From: Actinomycetota bacterium
Lineage (GTDB): Bacteria > Actinomycetota > Thermoleophilia > Miltoncostaeales > Miltoncostaeaceae
DNA: 64,000 nt
NCBI GenBank assembly: GCA_016870155.1
Contig: VGCE01000003.1
Location: 118,055 to 182,054, forward strand
Reading direction: 5' to 3'
Position 1 is the stretch's first letter. Each line of letters starts with the position of its first letter. Shown here piece after piece: positions 32,253-42,055 of this stretch. Under the pieces are notes generated by a model. The model saw nothing but the letters and a program-made list of their open reading frames with translations, searched no databases and had not been told where the DNA came from. The position numbers were made by a program, and so were the translations under genes.

Positions 32253-33077
32253 GTGGCTGCGTCCCTTGCCTGGCTCACCCGTCCGTGCGTGATGGGGATC
32301 CTCAACGTCACGCCCGACTCCTTCAGCGACGGGGGCGCGTATGCCGATCCCGGCCGGGCCGTGGCGGCCGCGCAGGGCATGGCCGCCGAGGGGGCCGCGA
32401 TCGTCGACGTCGGCGGCGAGAGCACGCGACCGGGTGCCGCGCCGCTGCCCTCCGACTTAGAGACCGCACGGGTTGCGCCGGTGCTGGAGGCGCTGTCCCG
32501 CGATGCGGCGGGGCTCCCCGCTTCGATCGACACGCGTAGCGCCGCCGTGGCGCAGGTGGCGCTCGACGCCGGGGCCGTACTGGTGAACGACGTCTCTGCC
32601 GGCGCCGATCCCGGCATGTTCCCGCTCGTTGCTGATCGGGGCGCGGGCATCTGCCTCATGCACATGCAGGGCGAGCCCGCCACCATGCAGGACGACCCCC
32701 GGTACGGCGACGTGGTGTCCGAGGTGGCGGCCTTCCTCGAGGCCCGCATGCGCGCGGCCGTCGAGATGGGCGTCGCGGAGCACGCCATCATCCTCGACCC
32801 GGGCATCGGCTTCGGCAAGACGGCGGAGCACAACGTGGCGCTGATGCGCGGACTGGGCACCATCGTGGCGCTGGGGCGCCCCGTGCTGGTGGGTGTCTCC
32901 CGCAAGGGGATCATCGGTGACATCACCGGGCGCGAGGTCGGGGACCGCCTGGCGGGGTCGATCGGCGCGGCCCTTGCGGCGGTGGAGGCGGGCGCGGCGG
33001 TGCTGAGGGTGCATGATGTGCGCGAGACCGTGGACGCGCTGAAGGCGTTCACCGAGATGCGTGGGAGCGGTGCATGA
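32253..33077 (+). CDS. folP: dihydropteroate synthase
   Basis: A 274-residue TIM-barrel enzyme joining p-aminobenzoate to dihydropterin diphosphate; it is the sulfonamide target. The signature MGILNVTPDSFSDGG (14-28) and VDVGGESTRPGA (51-62) are complete, as are LVNDVSAG, the HMQG segment and DPGIGFGKT. The GTG start is leaderless-type. The stop overlaps folB (ATGA). With folB and folK it forms a compact folate operon in the order known from Bacillus. Confidence 0.96.
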   Translation: MAASLAWLTRPCVMGILNVTPDSFSDGGAYADPGRAVAAAQGMAAEGAAIVDVGGESTRPGAAPLPSDLETARVAPVLEALSRDAAGLPASIDTRSAAVAQVALDAGAVLVNDVSAGADPGMFPLVADRGAGICLMHMQGEPATMQDDPRYGDVVSEVAAFLEARMRAAVEMGVAEHAIILDPGIGFGKTAEHNVALMRGLGTIVALGRPVLVGVSRKGIIGDITGREVGDRLAGSIGAALAAVEAGAAVLRVHDVRETVDALKAFTEMRGSGA

Positions 33078-33445
33078 GCGACGTGGTGGTGAGGATCCGG
33101 GGGCTCGAGGTGTACGGCCGGCACGGCGTGCACGACGCCGAGCGCGTGCTGGGCCAGCGCTTCGTGGTGGATGTCGACATGGTGCTCGCGCACGACCGGT
33201 CGACCACCAGCGACGAACTGGCCGACACCGTGGACTACGCCACGATCGCCGACGACGTCGCCGACATCGTTGGCGGCGAGCCCGTCGCGCTGCTGGAGCA
33301 CCTGTGCCGGGTGATCGCCGACCGCGTGCTGGCCGACCCGGTGGTGGCTGCGGTGACTGTCACCGTCGCCAAGCCGCAGGTGGCGATCCGCCACGTGCTC
33401 GACGACGTATCGGTGGCGCTGCACGTGGCGCGCGACGCGCCGTGA
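33074..33445 (+). CDS. folB: dihydroneopterin aldolase
   Basis: A 123-residue tunnelling-fold enzyme cleaving 7,8-dihydroneopterin to 6-hydroxymethyl-dihydropterin. Visible family features are GLEVYGRHGVHDAERVLGQ near the N-terminus, DTVDYATI and the pterin-anchoring glutamate in ALLEHLC. ATG overlaps the folP stop and the 3' end overlaps folK by four bases. Confidence 0.94.
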   Translation: MSDVVVRIRGLEVYGRHGVHDAERVLGQRFVVDVDMVLAHDRSTTSDELADTVDYATIADDVADIVGGEPVALLEHLCRVIADRVLADPVVAAVTVTVAKPQVAIRHVLDDVSVALHVARDAP

Positions 33446-33930
33446 GCGTGTTCTGGCTCGGCCTGGGGTCGAACCTGGGCGACCGGGCCGACGCCCTGCG
33501 CTGGGCAATCGACCGCCTGACCGAAGAGGGCGCACAGGTGCAGGCCGTGAGCAGCCTGTACGCCACTGCCCCCCAGGGCGTCGAGGACCAGCCGGAATTC
33601 CTCAATGCGGCCTGCCGGGTTGCCACCGACCTCGACCCGCCCGGAATGCTGGCCTTGGCGAAGCGCCTGGAGGCCAGCGCGGGCCGCGTGGACGGCCCGC
33701 GCTGGGGCCCCCGCCCGCTCGACATCGACATCCTCGCCTGGGACGGCGGCGCGTGGCGGGCCCCCGACCTCACCGTGCCCCATGAGCGCCTGCACGAGCG
33801 CCGATTCGCACTCCAGCCCCTGGTGGAGATCGACCCCGACATGGCTCTTCCATCAGGCGAGCGAATCAGCGCTCTGCTCGAGGCCATCCCCGCAGGCGAG
33901 CAGCGAGTGACGCGAGCGGCCTTTCCGTAG
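33442..33930 (+). CDS. folK: 6-hydroxymethyl-dihydropterin pyrophosphokinase
   Basis: A 162-residue enzyme transferring diphosphate from ATP to 6-hydroxymethyl-dihydropterin, the step before FolP. It has LGLGSNLGDR (6-15), the SSLYATAPQG and QPEFLNAAC segments, and the signature RWGPRPLDIDILAWDG with the magnesium-binding aspartates. The GTG start overlaps the folB stop (GTGA). Confidence 0.95.
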   Translation: MSVFWLGLGSNLGDRADALRWAIDRLTEEGAQVQAVSSLYATAPQGVEDQPEFLNAACRVATDLDPPGMLALAKRLEASAGRVDGPRWGPRPLDIDILAWDGGAWRAPDLTVPHERLHERRFALQPLVEIDPDMALPSGERISALLEAIPAGEQRVTRAAFP

Positions 33931-34042
33931 TCGGAGCGCAGCGCAAGGACGCGGGGCCGGCCCCATGGCCCAGGGGTGGTCCCGCCCAAGGGCTGTCCCG
34001 CAGCCGGGTGCCGAGGATGGCTCCAATGGCCGAGGAGGGAAG

Positions 34043-34165
34043 GCGCAGGGCCCCGGACGAAGGCGTTGCGGCGATCGCAGCCGGGGATAGTGCATTTGCG
34101 GCCCTCGCAAATGCACTATCCCGCTTCGGCGAGTGGCCGCAACGCCTTCGTCCGGGGCCCTGCGC
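34043..34165. repeat. long-stem structured repeat, copy 2 (after folK)
   Basis: A perfect 30-bp stem (34043-34072 with 34136-34165) encloses 63 bases. Inside, strand 34073-34085 (GATCGCAGCCGGG) and strand 34121-34135 (CCGCTTCGGCGAGTG) are the same as in copy 1, and a perfect 15-bp hairpin (34086-34100 with 34106-34120, loop GCCCT) lies between them. The orientation is opposite to copy 1. It occupies most of the 284-base gap between folK and the DUF2469 gene; the 112 bases before it (33931-34042) show GC-rich sequence with no gene or clear signal. Confidence 0.8.
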
Positions 34166-34199
34166 GTAGCGCGAAGCCCACCACGCACGAGCACGGGTC

Positions 34200-34205
34200 T
34201 ATGCT
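34200..34205 (+). promoter_or_regulatory. leaderless-type -10 (TATGCT) for the DUF2469 gene
   Basis: TATGCT ends nine bases before the ATG at 34215; no ribosome binding site is visible. Confidence 0.5.
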
Positions 34206-34214
34206 TGCCGCCCT

Positions 34215-34553
34215 ATGTCGCAGATCGACGAACTCGACGAATACGACGCTGAACTGGAGCTCCGGCTGAAGCGCGAGTACGCGGATGTGTTCCCGCTCTT
34301 CCGCTACTGCGTGCTGACGCAGGAGGCCACGTATCTCTGCAACAAGCTCGAGCGCCGGTACGAGCCGCAGGCCGCGTACCCGTTCTTCCACGTAGTGATG
34401 GAGGATGTCTGGGTGTGGGACAAGAACCGGCCCACGCGCATCATCCCGCGCGTGGAGATCCACACCACCCAGGACATCACGGTGGAGGTGCTGCGCACGG
34501 ACGAGGCCGACGGGCCGTTCGACGCCGAGCTCGAGCTGCCGGCCGAGGGCTGA
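34215..34553 (+). CDS. DUF2469-family protein
   Basis: A 112-residue soluble protein of a family typical of actinobacteria and of unknown function. Characteristic features are the N-terminal DEYDAELELRLKREYADVFPLF, a central region with ATYLCN, and the closing VWVWDKNRPTR. It starts 50 bases after the structured repeat and ends four bases before coaX, so the two may share a transcript. Its presence supports an actinobacterial origin. Confidence 0.8.
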   Translation: MSQIDELDEYDAELELRLKREYADVFPLFRYCVLTQEATYLCNKLERRYEPQAAYPFFHVVMEDVWVWDKNRPTRIIPRVEIHTTQDITVEVLRTDEADGPFDAELELPAEG

Positions 34554-34557
34554 TCCC

Positions 34558-35349
34558 ATGCTGCTCGTGGTGGACGTCGGCAACTCGCAGACGGTCGCGG
34601 GGCTGTTCTCGGGGGATGATCTGCTGCACGACTGGCGCATCTCCACCATCCGGCGCACCACGGTGGATGAGCTCGCGGCCGACCACGACAAGATCCTGCA
34701 GCTTCGCGGCGGCAGCCTCACCGAGGTCGAGAACGTCGTCGTGGCGTCGGTGGTGCCCGAGCTCACCGTGGCCTACCAGGCGTTGGCCGACCGCTACCTC
34801 GACCGCCCCGCGGTGATCGTGGGGCCCGGCGTGCGCACCGGAATGCCGCTGCTCGTGGACAACCCGCAGGAGGTCGGTGCCGACCGCATCGCCAACTCGG
34901 TGGCGGCATTCGACATCTATGGCGGACCGTGCGTGGTGGTGGACTTCGGCACGGCCACCACGCTCGACGCGGTATCTGCCGACGGGGAGTTCCTCGGCGG
35001 GGTGATTGCCCCTGGCATCGCCACGGCGCTCGACGCCCTGTCGCAGCGCGCCGCGCGTCTGATGCGCGTGGAGCTCGCCACCCCGCCGGCGGCGATCGGG
35101 CGGAACACCGTGGAGAGCATGCAGTCGGGCCTGGTGATCGGCGCCGCGGCGATGGTGGATGGCATGGTGGCCCGCCTGGCCGTCGAGCTCGGCGCGCAGC
35201 CGGTGGTGGTCGCCACCGGGGGCCTCGCCCCGCTGGTCTTGCCGCAGTCGACGACCATCGAGGAGCACGAGCCCATGCTCACGCTCGAGGGCCTGCGCCT
35301 GGTGCACGAGCGCACCGTGGGCGCGCCCTCGCGGAGCCGCCGCCGGTGA
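34558..35349 (+). CDS. coaX: type III pantothenate kinase
   Basis: A 263-residue ASKHA-fold kinase phosphorylating pantothenate, the first step of CoA synthesis; type III enzymes need a monovalent cation and resist CoA feedback. Visible motifs are the phosphate loop VDVGNSQTVAGLF (5-17), GADRIANSVAA (about 102-112) and VVDFGTATTLD (about 127-137). The start ATG follows the DUF2469 stop by four bases. The GTGA overlap with the next gene couples it to dusB. Confidence 0.95.
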   Translation: MLLVVDVGNSQTVAGLFSGDDLLHDWRISTIRRTTVDELAADHDKILQLRGGSLTEVENVVVASVVPELTVAYQALADRYLDRPAVIVGPGVRTGMPLLVDNPQEVGADRIANSVAAFDIYGGPCVVVDFGTATTLDAVSADGEFLGGVIAPGIATALDALSQRAARLMRVELATPPAAIGRNTVESMQSGLVIGAAAMVDGMVARLAVELGAQPVVVATGGLAPLVLPQSTTIEEHEPMLTLEGLRLVHERTVGAPSRSRRR

Positions 35350-36386
35350 AGAAGCGCATGCGCGCCCTGGTGGCGGCGCGCTCGCGCGAGCCTGTCGCCC
35401 CGCCCCGGGAATCGGGCCCCTGGCCGCTGGCCGAGCCCTTCCGCGTGGCGGAGGTGGAGCTTCCGAACCGCGTGGTGCAGGCGCCGCTCGCGGGCATCGG
35501 CAACCGGGTGTTCCGCGAGCAGTCGCGGCGCCACGGCGCCGGGCTCGTGGTATCGGAGATGGTGGCCGCGCACGGCATACGGCATGGCAACCGCCGCACT
35601 CAGGCGATGCTGGAGCTCGGGGAGGGGGAGAGCCCCGTGGCGATCCAGGTGTTCGGCGGCGATCCCGACGTGATGGCCGAGGCCGCGCGCGCGGTGCAGG
35701 ATGCCGGGGCCGACATGGTGGACATCAACATGGGCTGCCCGGTGCACAAGATCATGAAGACCGGCGCCGGCGCCGCGCTGCTGGATGACCCCGCGAAGGG
35801 CGAGGCCGTGGTGCGCGCCATGGCCGACGCCGTGACGATCCCCGTGACGGTGAAGATGCGACGCGGGGTGCGCCCGGGCGACATTGACCCCGGCGAGGTG
35901 GCCCGCAGGTTCGAGGCCGCCGGCGCGGCGCTCATCACCATCCACCCCCGCGCGGCGGTGGAGGAGTACTCCGGCTGCGCGGATCACGGCATCAGCGCCG
36001 AGGTGGTGCGCGCCGTGGACGTTCCCGTGGTGATCAGCGGCGACATCGCGAACGCCGCCGAGGCGCGCGACGCGCTCGAGATGACCGGCGCCGCCGGGGT
36101 GATGATCGGCCGCGCCGGGCTGGGCAATCCGTGGGTGCTCGGCGCGATCGCGCGCGGCGAGCCCGACGCCCGTCCGTCGCGGGCGCAGGTGATCGACGAG
36201 CTCACGGGATTCAGCGATGGCATCGCCGGGCTCATCGGCCCGGAACGCGCCTGCCGCTACCTGCGCAAGTTCCATTCGTGGTTCCTCGCCGGGCGGGGGA
36301 TTGCCGATGAAGACATCCAGGCGCTGATGGAGGCCCCCGCGTTCGATGAGGCCATGGCGCTGCTCGCCGCGCTGCGCGAGGGGTAA
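35346..36386 (+). CDS. dusB: tRNA-dihydrouridine synthase (DusB-like)
   Basis: A 346-residue FMN enzyme reducing uridine to dihydrouridine in tRNA D-loops. The TIM-barrel signature APLAGIGNR, the catalytic cysteine in DINMGCPVHKI and the flavin-phosphate segment GAAGVMIGRAGLGNPW are present, followed by the C-terminal helical tRNA-binding domain with KFHSWFLAG. GTG overlaps the coaX stop. A dus gene just before lysS is also the arrangement in Bacillus subtilis. Confidence 0.93.
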   Translation: MKKRMRALVAARSREPVAPPRESGPWPLAEPFRVAEVELPNRVVQAPLAGIGNRVFREQSRRHGAGLVVSEMVAAHGIRHGNRRTQAMLELGEGESPVAIQVFGGDPDVMAEAARAVQDAGADMVDINMGCPVHKIMKTGAGAALLDDPAKGEAVVRAMADAVTIPVTVKMRRGVRPGDIDPGEVARRFEAAGAALITIHPRAAVEEYSGCADHGISAEVVRAVDVPVVISGDIANAAEARDALEMTGAAGVMIGRAGLGNPWVLGAIARGEPDARPSRAQVIDELTGFSDGIAGLIGPERACRYLRKFHSWFLAGRGIADEDIQALMEAPAFDEAMALLAALREG

Positions 36387-36473
36387 CGGGGTCACCTGTC
36401 GGTTGCGGGCGGATGATGCGCTCGGTTATCGTCCGCGGCCGCATTCGGGTCGGAAACGTCGAGGGGAGTCGAA

Positions 36474-36953
36474 GTGGAGCGCGAGGTCATCCTCACCCAA
36501 GAGGGATACGACAAGCTCCAGGAGGAGATCGAGTACCTCACGTCGCACAAGCGCCGCGAGGTCGCCGATCGCATCAAGACCGCCCGTGAGTTCGGGGACA
36601 TCTCCGAGAACTCCGAGTATGACGACGCCAAGAACGAGCAGGCGCACGTGGAGTCGCGAATCACGCAGCTCGAGCATCAGCTGCGCAACGCACGCATCGT
36701 GGACAGCCACGACGTGGATACCGGCGTGGTCTCGATCGGCACCAGGGTGACCGTGCGCACCACGGCCGACAAGAAGACCAGGGCGTTCGCTCTGGTGGGA
36801 TCCGCCGAGGCCGACCCGCTGCAGGACCGGCTCTCGAACGAGAGCCCGCTCGGCAAGGCCCTGCTCGGGCGCAAGAAGGGCGAGAAGGTCAAGGTCTCGA
36901 CCCCGCGCGGCCAGGTGGAGTACCAGGTCGTGAAGATCGAGGCCGGCGACTGA
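36474..36953 (+). CDS. greA: transcription elongation factor GreA
   Basis: A 159-residue factor that enters the RNA polymerase secondary channel and stimulates cleavage of backtracked transcripts. The N-terminal coiled coil (about 8-76) has the acidic tip residues in FGDISENSEYDDAKNEQ, and the C-terminal FKBP-like domain contains ADPLQDRLSNESPLGKALLG. GGGGAG precedes the GTG start. The stop overlaps the presumed lysS CTG start (CTGA). Confidence 0.96.
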   Translation: MEREVILTQEGYDKLQEEIEYLTSHKRREVADRIKTAREFGDISENSEYDDAKNEQAHVESRITQLEHQLRNARIVDSHDVDTGVVSIGTRVTVRTTADKKTRAFALVGSAEADPLQDRLSNESPLGKALLGRKKGEKVKVSTPRGQVEYQVVKIEAGD

Positions 36954-38455
36954 GCACGCCCGATGACGTCGCGGCCGAGGAGGCCGACGGCGGAATCGAT
37001 CGCCTGATCGCCGACCGCCGCCAGAAGGCGGAGGACCTCCGGGCTGCCGGGATAAACCCATACCCGGCGCGGTTCATCGGCCGCATTCCCGTGGTCGAGG
37101 CCCGGGACATCGGCGATCTGCTCGGGGCCGGAGACGAGGCCGCGGGCCAGGTGGCCGTGGCCGGACGCCTGGTGGCCCGGCGCGGCCAAGGCAAGACCGT
37201 CTTCGCCGACATCGAGGACCGCACCGGGGCCATCCAGGTATGGGCCACGCTCGACCGCGTGGGCGAGCAGGGGCTCGGCCTGCTGGCCGAGGCCCACGTG
37301 GGCGACATCATCGGCGTACGCGGCAGCGTGGTGCGCACGCGGCGCGGCGAGGTGTCGGTGGCCGCTGACGCCGTGGAGATGCTCGCCAAGTCGCTGCGCC
37401 CGCCGCCCGACCGCCACGCGGGCCTGAAGGACCCCGAGACCCGCTATCGCCAGCGCTACCTCGACCTCATGGCGTCCGACGAGGTGCGCGCGCAGTTCGT
37501 CACCCGGGCGCGCTCCATTGCGGGCGTGCGCAGGTTCCTCGACGACCGTGGCTTCATCGAGGTGGAGACCCCCGTGCTGCAGCCCATCTATGGCGGGGCG
37601 GCCGCGCGGCCCTTCACCACGCACCACAATGAGCTTGATCGCGACCTCTACCTGCGCATCGCCACCGAGCTCTACCTCAAGCGCTGCCTCGTGGGCGGGC
37701 TCGAGAAGGTGTACGAGATCGGCAAGGACTTCCGCAACGAGGGCGTGTCGTTCAAGCACAACCCCGAGTTCACGATGCTCGAGACCTACGAGGCCTACGT
37801 CGGCTATGAGGAGGTCGCGGCCATGCTCGAGGAGATGGTGGCCGCCGTCGCCGTGCAGGCCACGGGCGGCACGGTGATCCCCTGGAAGGGCGGCGAGATC
37901 GACCTCACGCCGCCGTGGCGCCGCGTACGCCTGACCGACGCCCTCGAGGAGGCCACCGGCATCGACGTGCTGGCGCACCCCGACGCGGCCGATCTTCGGG
38001 CCCGCATGCGCGCCGCGGGCATGGATGCCCCCGACACCGCGCCCTGGGGCAGGCTGGTGGACGGCATCCTCACCCAGGCGCTGGAGCCCCAGCTGGCGCA
38101 GCCCACGATCCTTCTGGACTACCCGCTCGAGCTCTCGCCCTTCGCCAAGCGGCGCGAGGACGACCCGCGCCTGGTGGAGCGCTTCGAGGCCTTCTGCGGC
38201 GGCATGGAGATCGCCAACGCGTTCTCGGAGCTCAACGATCCCGATGACCAGCGCGAGCGATTCGCCATGCTGCAGGCCGATCGCGAGGCCGGGGACGACG
38301 AGGCGCAGCCCGCCGACGAGGACTTCCTCACGGCACTCGAGCACGGCATGCCGCCCACCGGGGGCCTCGGGCTGGGCCTTGACAGGCTCGTGATGCTGCT
38401 GACCGACCGGCAGTCGATCCGCGAGGTCATTCTGTTCCCCGCGATGCGCACGTAG
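36950..38455 (+). CDS. lysS: lysyl-tRNA synthetase, class II (CTG start)
   Basis: A 501-residue class II synthetase charging tRNA-Lys. An N-terminal OB-fold anticodon-binding domain (about 50-150) is followed by the catalytic core with motif 1 ([11 protein letters not shown]), motif 2 ([18 protein letters not shown]) and motif 3 ([13 protein letters not shown]). The conserved N-terminal [16 protein letters not shown] lies upstream of the first in-frame GTG (37091). No ATG, GTG or TTG precedes it in frame back to the greA stop, but CTG at 36950 overlaps that stop exactly as ATGA and GTGA do elsewhere here. CTG initiation is inferred. Confidence 0.93.
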   Translation: MSTPDDVAAEEADGGIDRLIADRRQKAEDLRAAGINPYPARFIGRIPVVEARDIGDLLGAGDEAAGQVAVAGRLVARRGQGKTVFADIEDRTGAIQVWATLDRVGEQGLGLLAEAHVGDIIGVRGSVVRTRRGEVSVAADAVEMLAKSLRPPPDRHAGLKDPETRYRQRYLDLMASDEVRAQFVTRARSIAGVRRFLDDRGFIEVETPVLQPIYGGAAARPFTTHHNELDRDLYLRIATELYLKRCLVGGLEKVYEIGKDFRNEGVSFKHNPEFTMLETYEAYVGYEEVAAMLEEMVAAVAVQATGGTVIPWKGGEIDLTPPWRRVRLTDALEEATGIDVLAHPDAADLRARMRAAGMDAPDTAPWGRLVDGILTQALEPQLAQPTILLDYPLELSPFAKRREDDPRLVERFEAFCGGMEIANAFSELNDPDDQRERFAMLQADREAGDDEAQPADEDFLTALEHGMPPTGGLGLGLDRLVMLLTDRQSIREVILFPAMRT

Positions 38456-38478
38456 GTTGCGGACGGGCGCTGAGGTGA

Positions 38479-38484
38479 TAGCGT
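38479..38484 (+). promoter_or_regulatory. candidate -10 (TAGCGT) for the bS18 gene
   Basis: TAGCGT lies 40 bases before the bS18 ATG. The transcript would carry the GGAAGG ribosome binding site. A TTGCGG 16 bases upstream could act as -35. Confidence 0.4.
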
Positions 38485-38524
38485 CTCGCGCCGTTTCAAG
38501 GTGCACGCACAAACGGAAGGTCAC

Positions 38525-38992
38525 ATGGCGAAGCCGCGCGGACGCGGACGCATAAAGAAGAAGAAGGGTGGGGCGCCTGCGCCGCGCAAGCGTCGCCCGC
38601 TTCTGTCCGCTGAGGAGCTCGACTGGAAGAATGTCTCCTCGCTGCGCCGGTTCCTGTCGGAGCGGGGCAAGCTTCGCTCCCGTCGCATCACGGGCCTCTC
38701 GCGTCGCCAGCAGACCCAGTTGGCGCAGGCCGTCAAGCGCGCGCGCATCATGGGCCTGCTGCCGTACCCCGACCAGGATCGCTCGGTCAAGGCCCACCAC
38801 GCCGCGGGCGGTGCCTCGGGGGGCGTGCCCGAGGGCGTCGAGGGCGTGGCCGCCGAGGTGCTGGTCGAGGAGAACATCGAAGTCGAGGGCGACGCCACCG
38901 ACCTGGTGGAGGCCGAGGCCATCGAGGTGGTCGACGAGGTCGAGGAGCCGGTTGCCGTTGGCGCCGGCGAGCCCGAGGACGCCGAGGCCTAG
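38525..38992 (+). CDS. rpsR: ribosomal protein bS18 with long acidic C-terminal extension
   Basis: A 155-residue protein. Residues about 20-85 match the S18 core of the small subunit: KRRPLLSAEELDWKN, LRRFLSERGKLRSRRITGLS and RQQTQLAQAVKRARIMGLLP. Usual S18 length is about 75-90; here about 60 extra residues, mostly Glu, Asp, Val and Ala, follow the core. The gene stands alone after lysS rather than in an rpsF-ssb-rpsR-rplI operon, so it may be a second S18 copy or a relocated one. GGAAGG precedes the ATG. Confidence 0.88.
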   Translation: MAKPRGRGRIKKKKGGAPAPRKRRPLLSAEELDWKNVSSLRRFLSERGKLRSRRITGLSRRQQTQLAQAVKRARIMGLLPYPDQDRSVKAHHAAGGASGGVPEGVEGVAAEVLVEENIEVEGDATDLVEAEAIEVVDEVEEPVAVGAGEPEDAEA

Positions 38993-38998
38993 CCCCCT

Positions 38999-39014
38999 GC
39001 GGGCCAGGGCCCGC
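38999..39014 (+). terminator. short GC hairpin after the bS18 gene
   Basis: GCGGGC and GCCCGC pair around a four-base loop a few bases after the bS18 stop. There is no T-run; it is a possible intrinsic terminator of the GC-rich kind. Confidence 0.4.
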
Positions 39015-39098
39015 GCGCCGGCACTGGGGAGGGACGAGAGGCACCCGCCCAGGGCCGCTCGGCAGCCGCGCGTCGGGCCCCGCTGTCATCATCCCGGA

Positions 39099-39266
39099 AT
39101 GGAAATGGGTGCTTGTCCGGCCTGCGACGCGGCCCTCACGTGGCGGCACAACGGCCTCTGGTGCGACCGCTGCCACCGCAAGGTGGAGACCTGTTGCGAG
39201 GGCGCGCCCCAGCAGTGCCCGAATCCGGCGCCTGCAGGCGACCGCTCAGGCTCCCGCAAGCCCTGA
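39099..39266 (+). CDS. cysteine-rich small protein, probable zinc ribbon
   Basis: A 55-residue protein with cysteines at C6/C9 (CPAC), C22/C25 (CDRC), C32/C33 and C40, a layout expected for one zinc ribbon plus extra thiols; His17 and His26 could also bind metal. Codon use fits the window. It lies between bS18 and clpC, where Firmicutes have the cysteine-rich ClpC partner McsA; homology is not claimed because the UVR-like tail is missing. A second ATG at 39105 is an alternative start. Confidence 0.5.
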   Translation: MEMGACPACDAALTWRHNGLWCDRCHRKVETCCEGAPQQCPNPAPAGDRSGSRKP

Positions 39267-39273
39267 CCGGTGC

Positions 39274-39320
39274 TACCTTCCCGTCTCATCGCACCGGTCG
39301 TTTACGGCCCCTGAAGGGGC
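39274..39320 (+). promoter_or_regulatory. clpC promoter (TACCTT) and leader hairpin
   Basis: TACCTT at 39274-39279 is the likely -10. The leader of about 55 bases contains a small hairpin (GCCCC-TGAA-GGGGC, 39307-39320) five bases before the GGAGG ribosome binding site. No CtsR or HspR operator was seen. Confidence 0.4.
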
Positions 39321-39340
39321 TCCTGGAGGATTGAGGCACG

Positions 39341-41857
<2,517 letters not shown>

Positions 41858-41862
41858 GCCAC

Positions 41863-41896
41863 GCACCGGCCGCCGGGTCACCCCTGCGGCCGGTGC
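41863..41896 (+). terminator. hairpin downstream of clpC
   Basis: A perfect 11-bp stem (41863-41873 with 41886-41896) and 12-base loop begins five bases after the clpC stop. No T-run. A second hairpin (41978-41985 with 41995-42002) lies further on, before the PIN/TRAM gene. The remaining sequence in this 198-base gap shows no gene. Confidence 0.6.
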
Positions 41897-42055
41897 ACGC
41901 GCACTCGCAGCGCGCGATGCGTCAGGGCACGAGGGCATTTTCGCGCCCGACGTATGGCGGGGAGCCCCGGCGCGTGCAATCCTCGGTGCGCGCGCGAGGA
42001 TTCCGCAGGAGGCGGGAGAGCGCAGGTGGAAATACGGACCGAAGGTGAGGGGGTG

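Noticed and set aside
33931-34042. Gene in the folK-repeat gap
   Set aside because: No frame with start, stop and biased codons longer than a few residues was found; the stretch is GC-rich sequence without clear signal.
38525-38992. Acidic tail of bS18 as a frameshift artefact
   Set aside because: Codon-position GC bias stays in the same phase through the tail, and it ends at a stop with a hairpin behind it, so the extension looks genuine.
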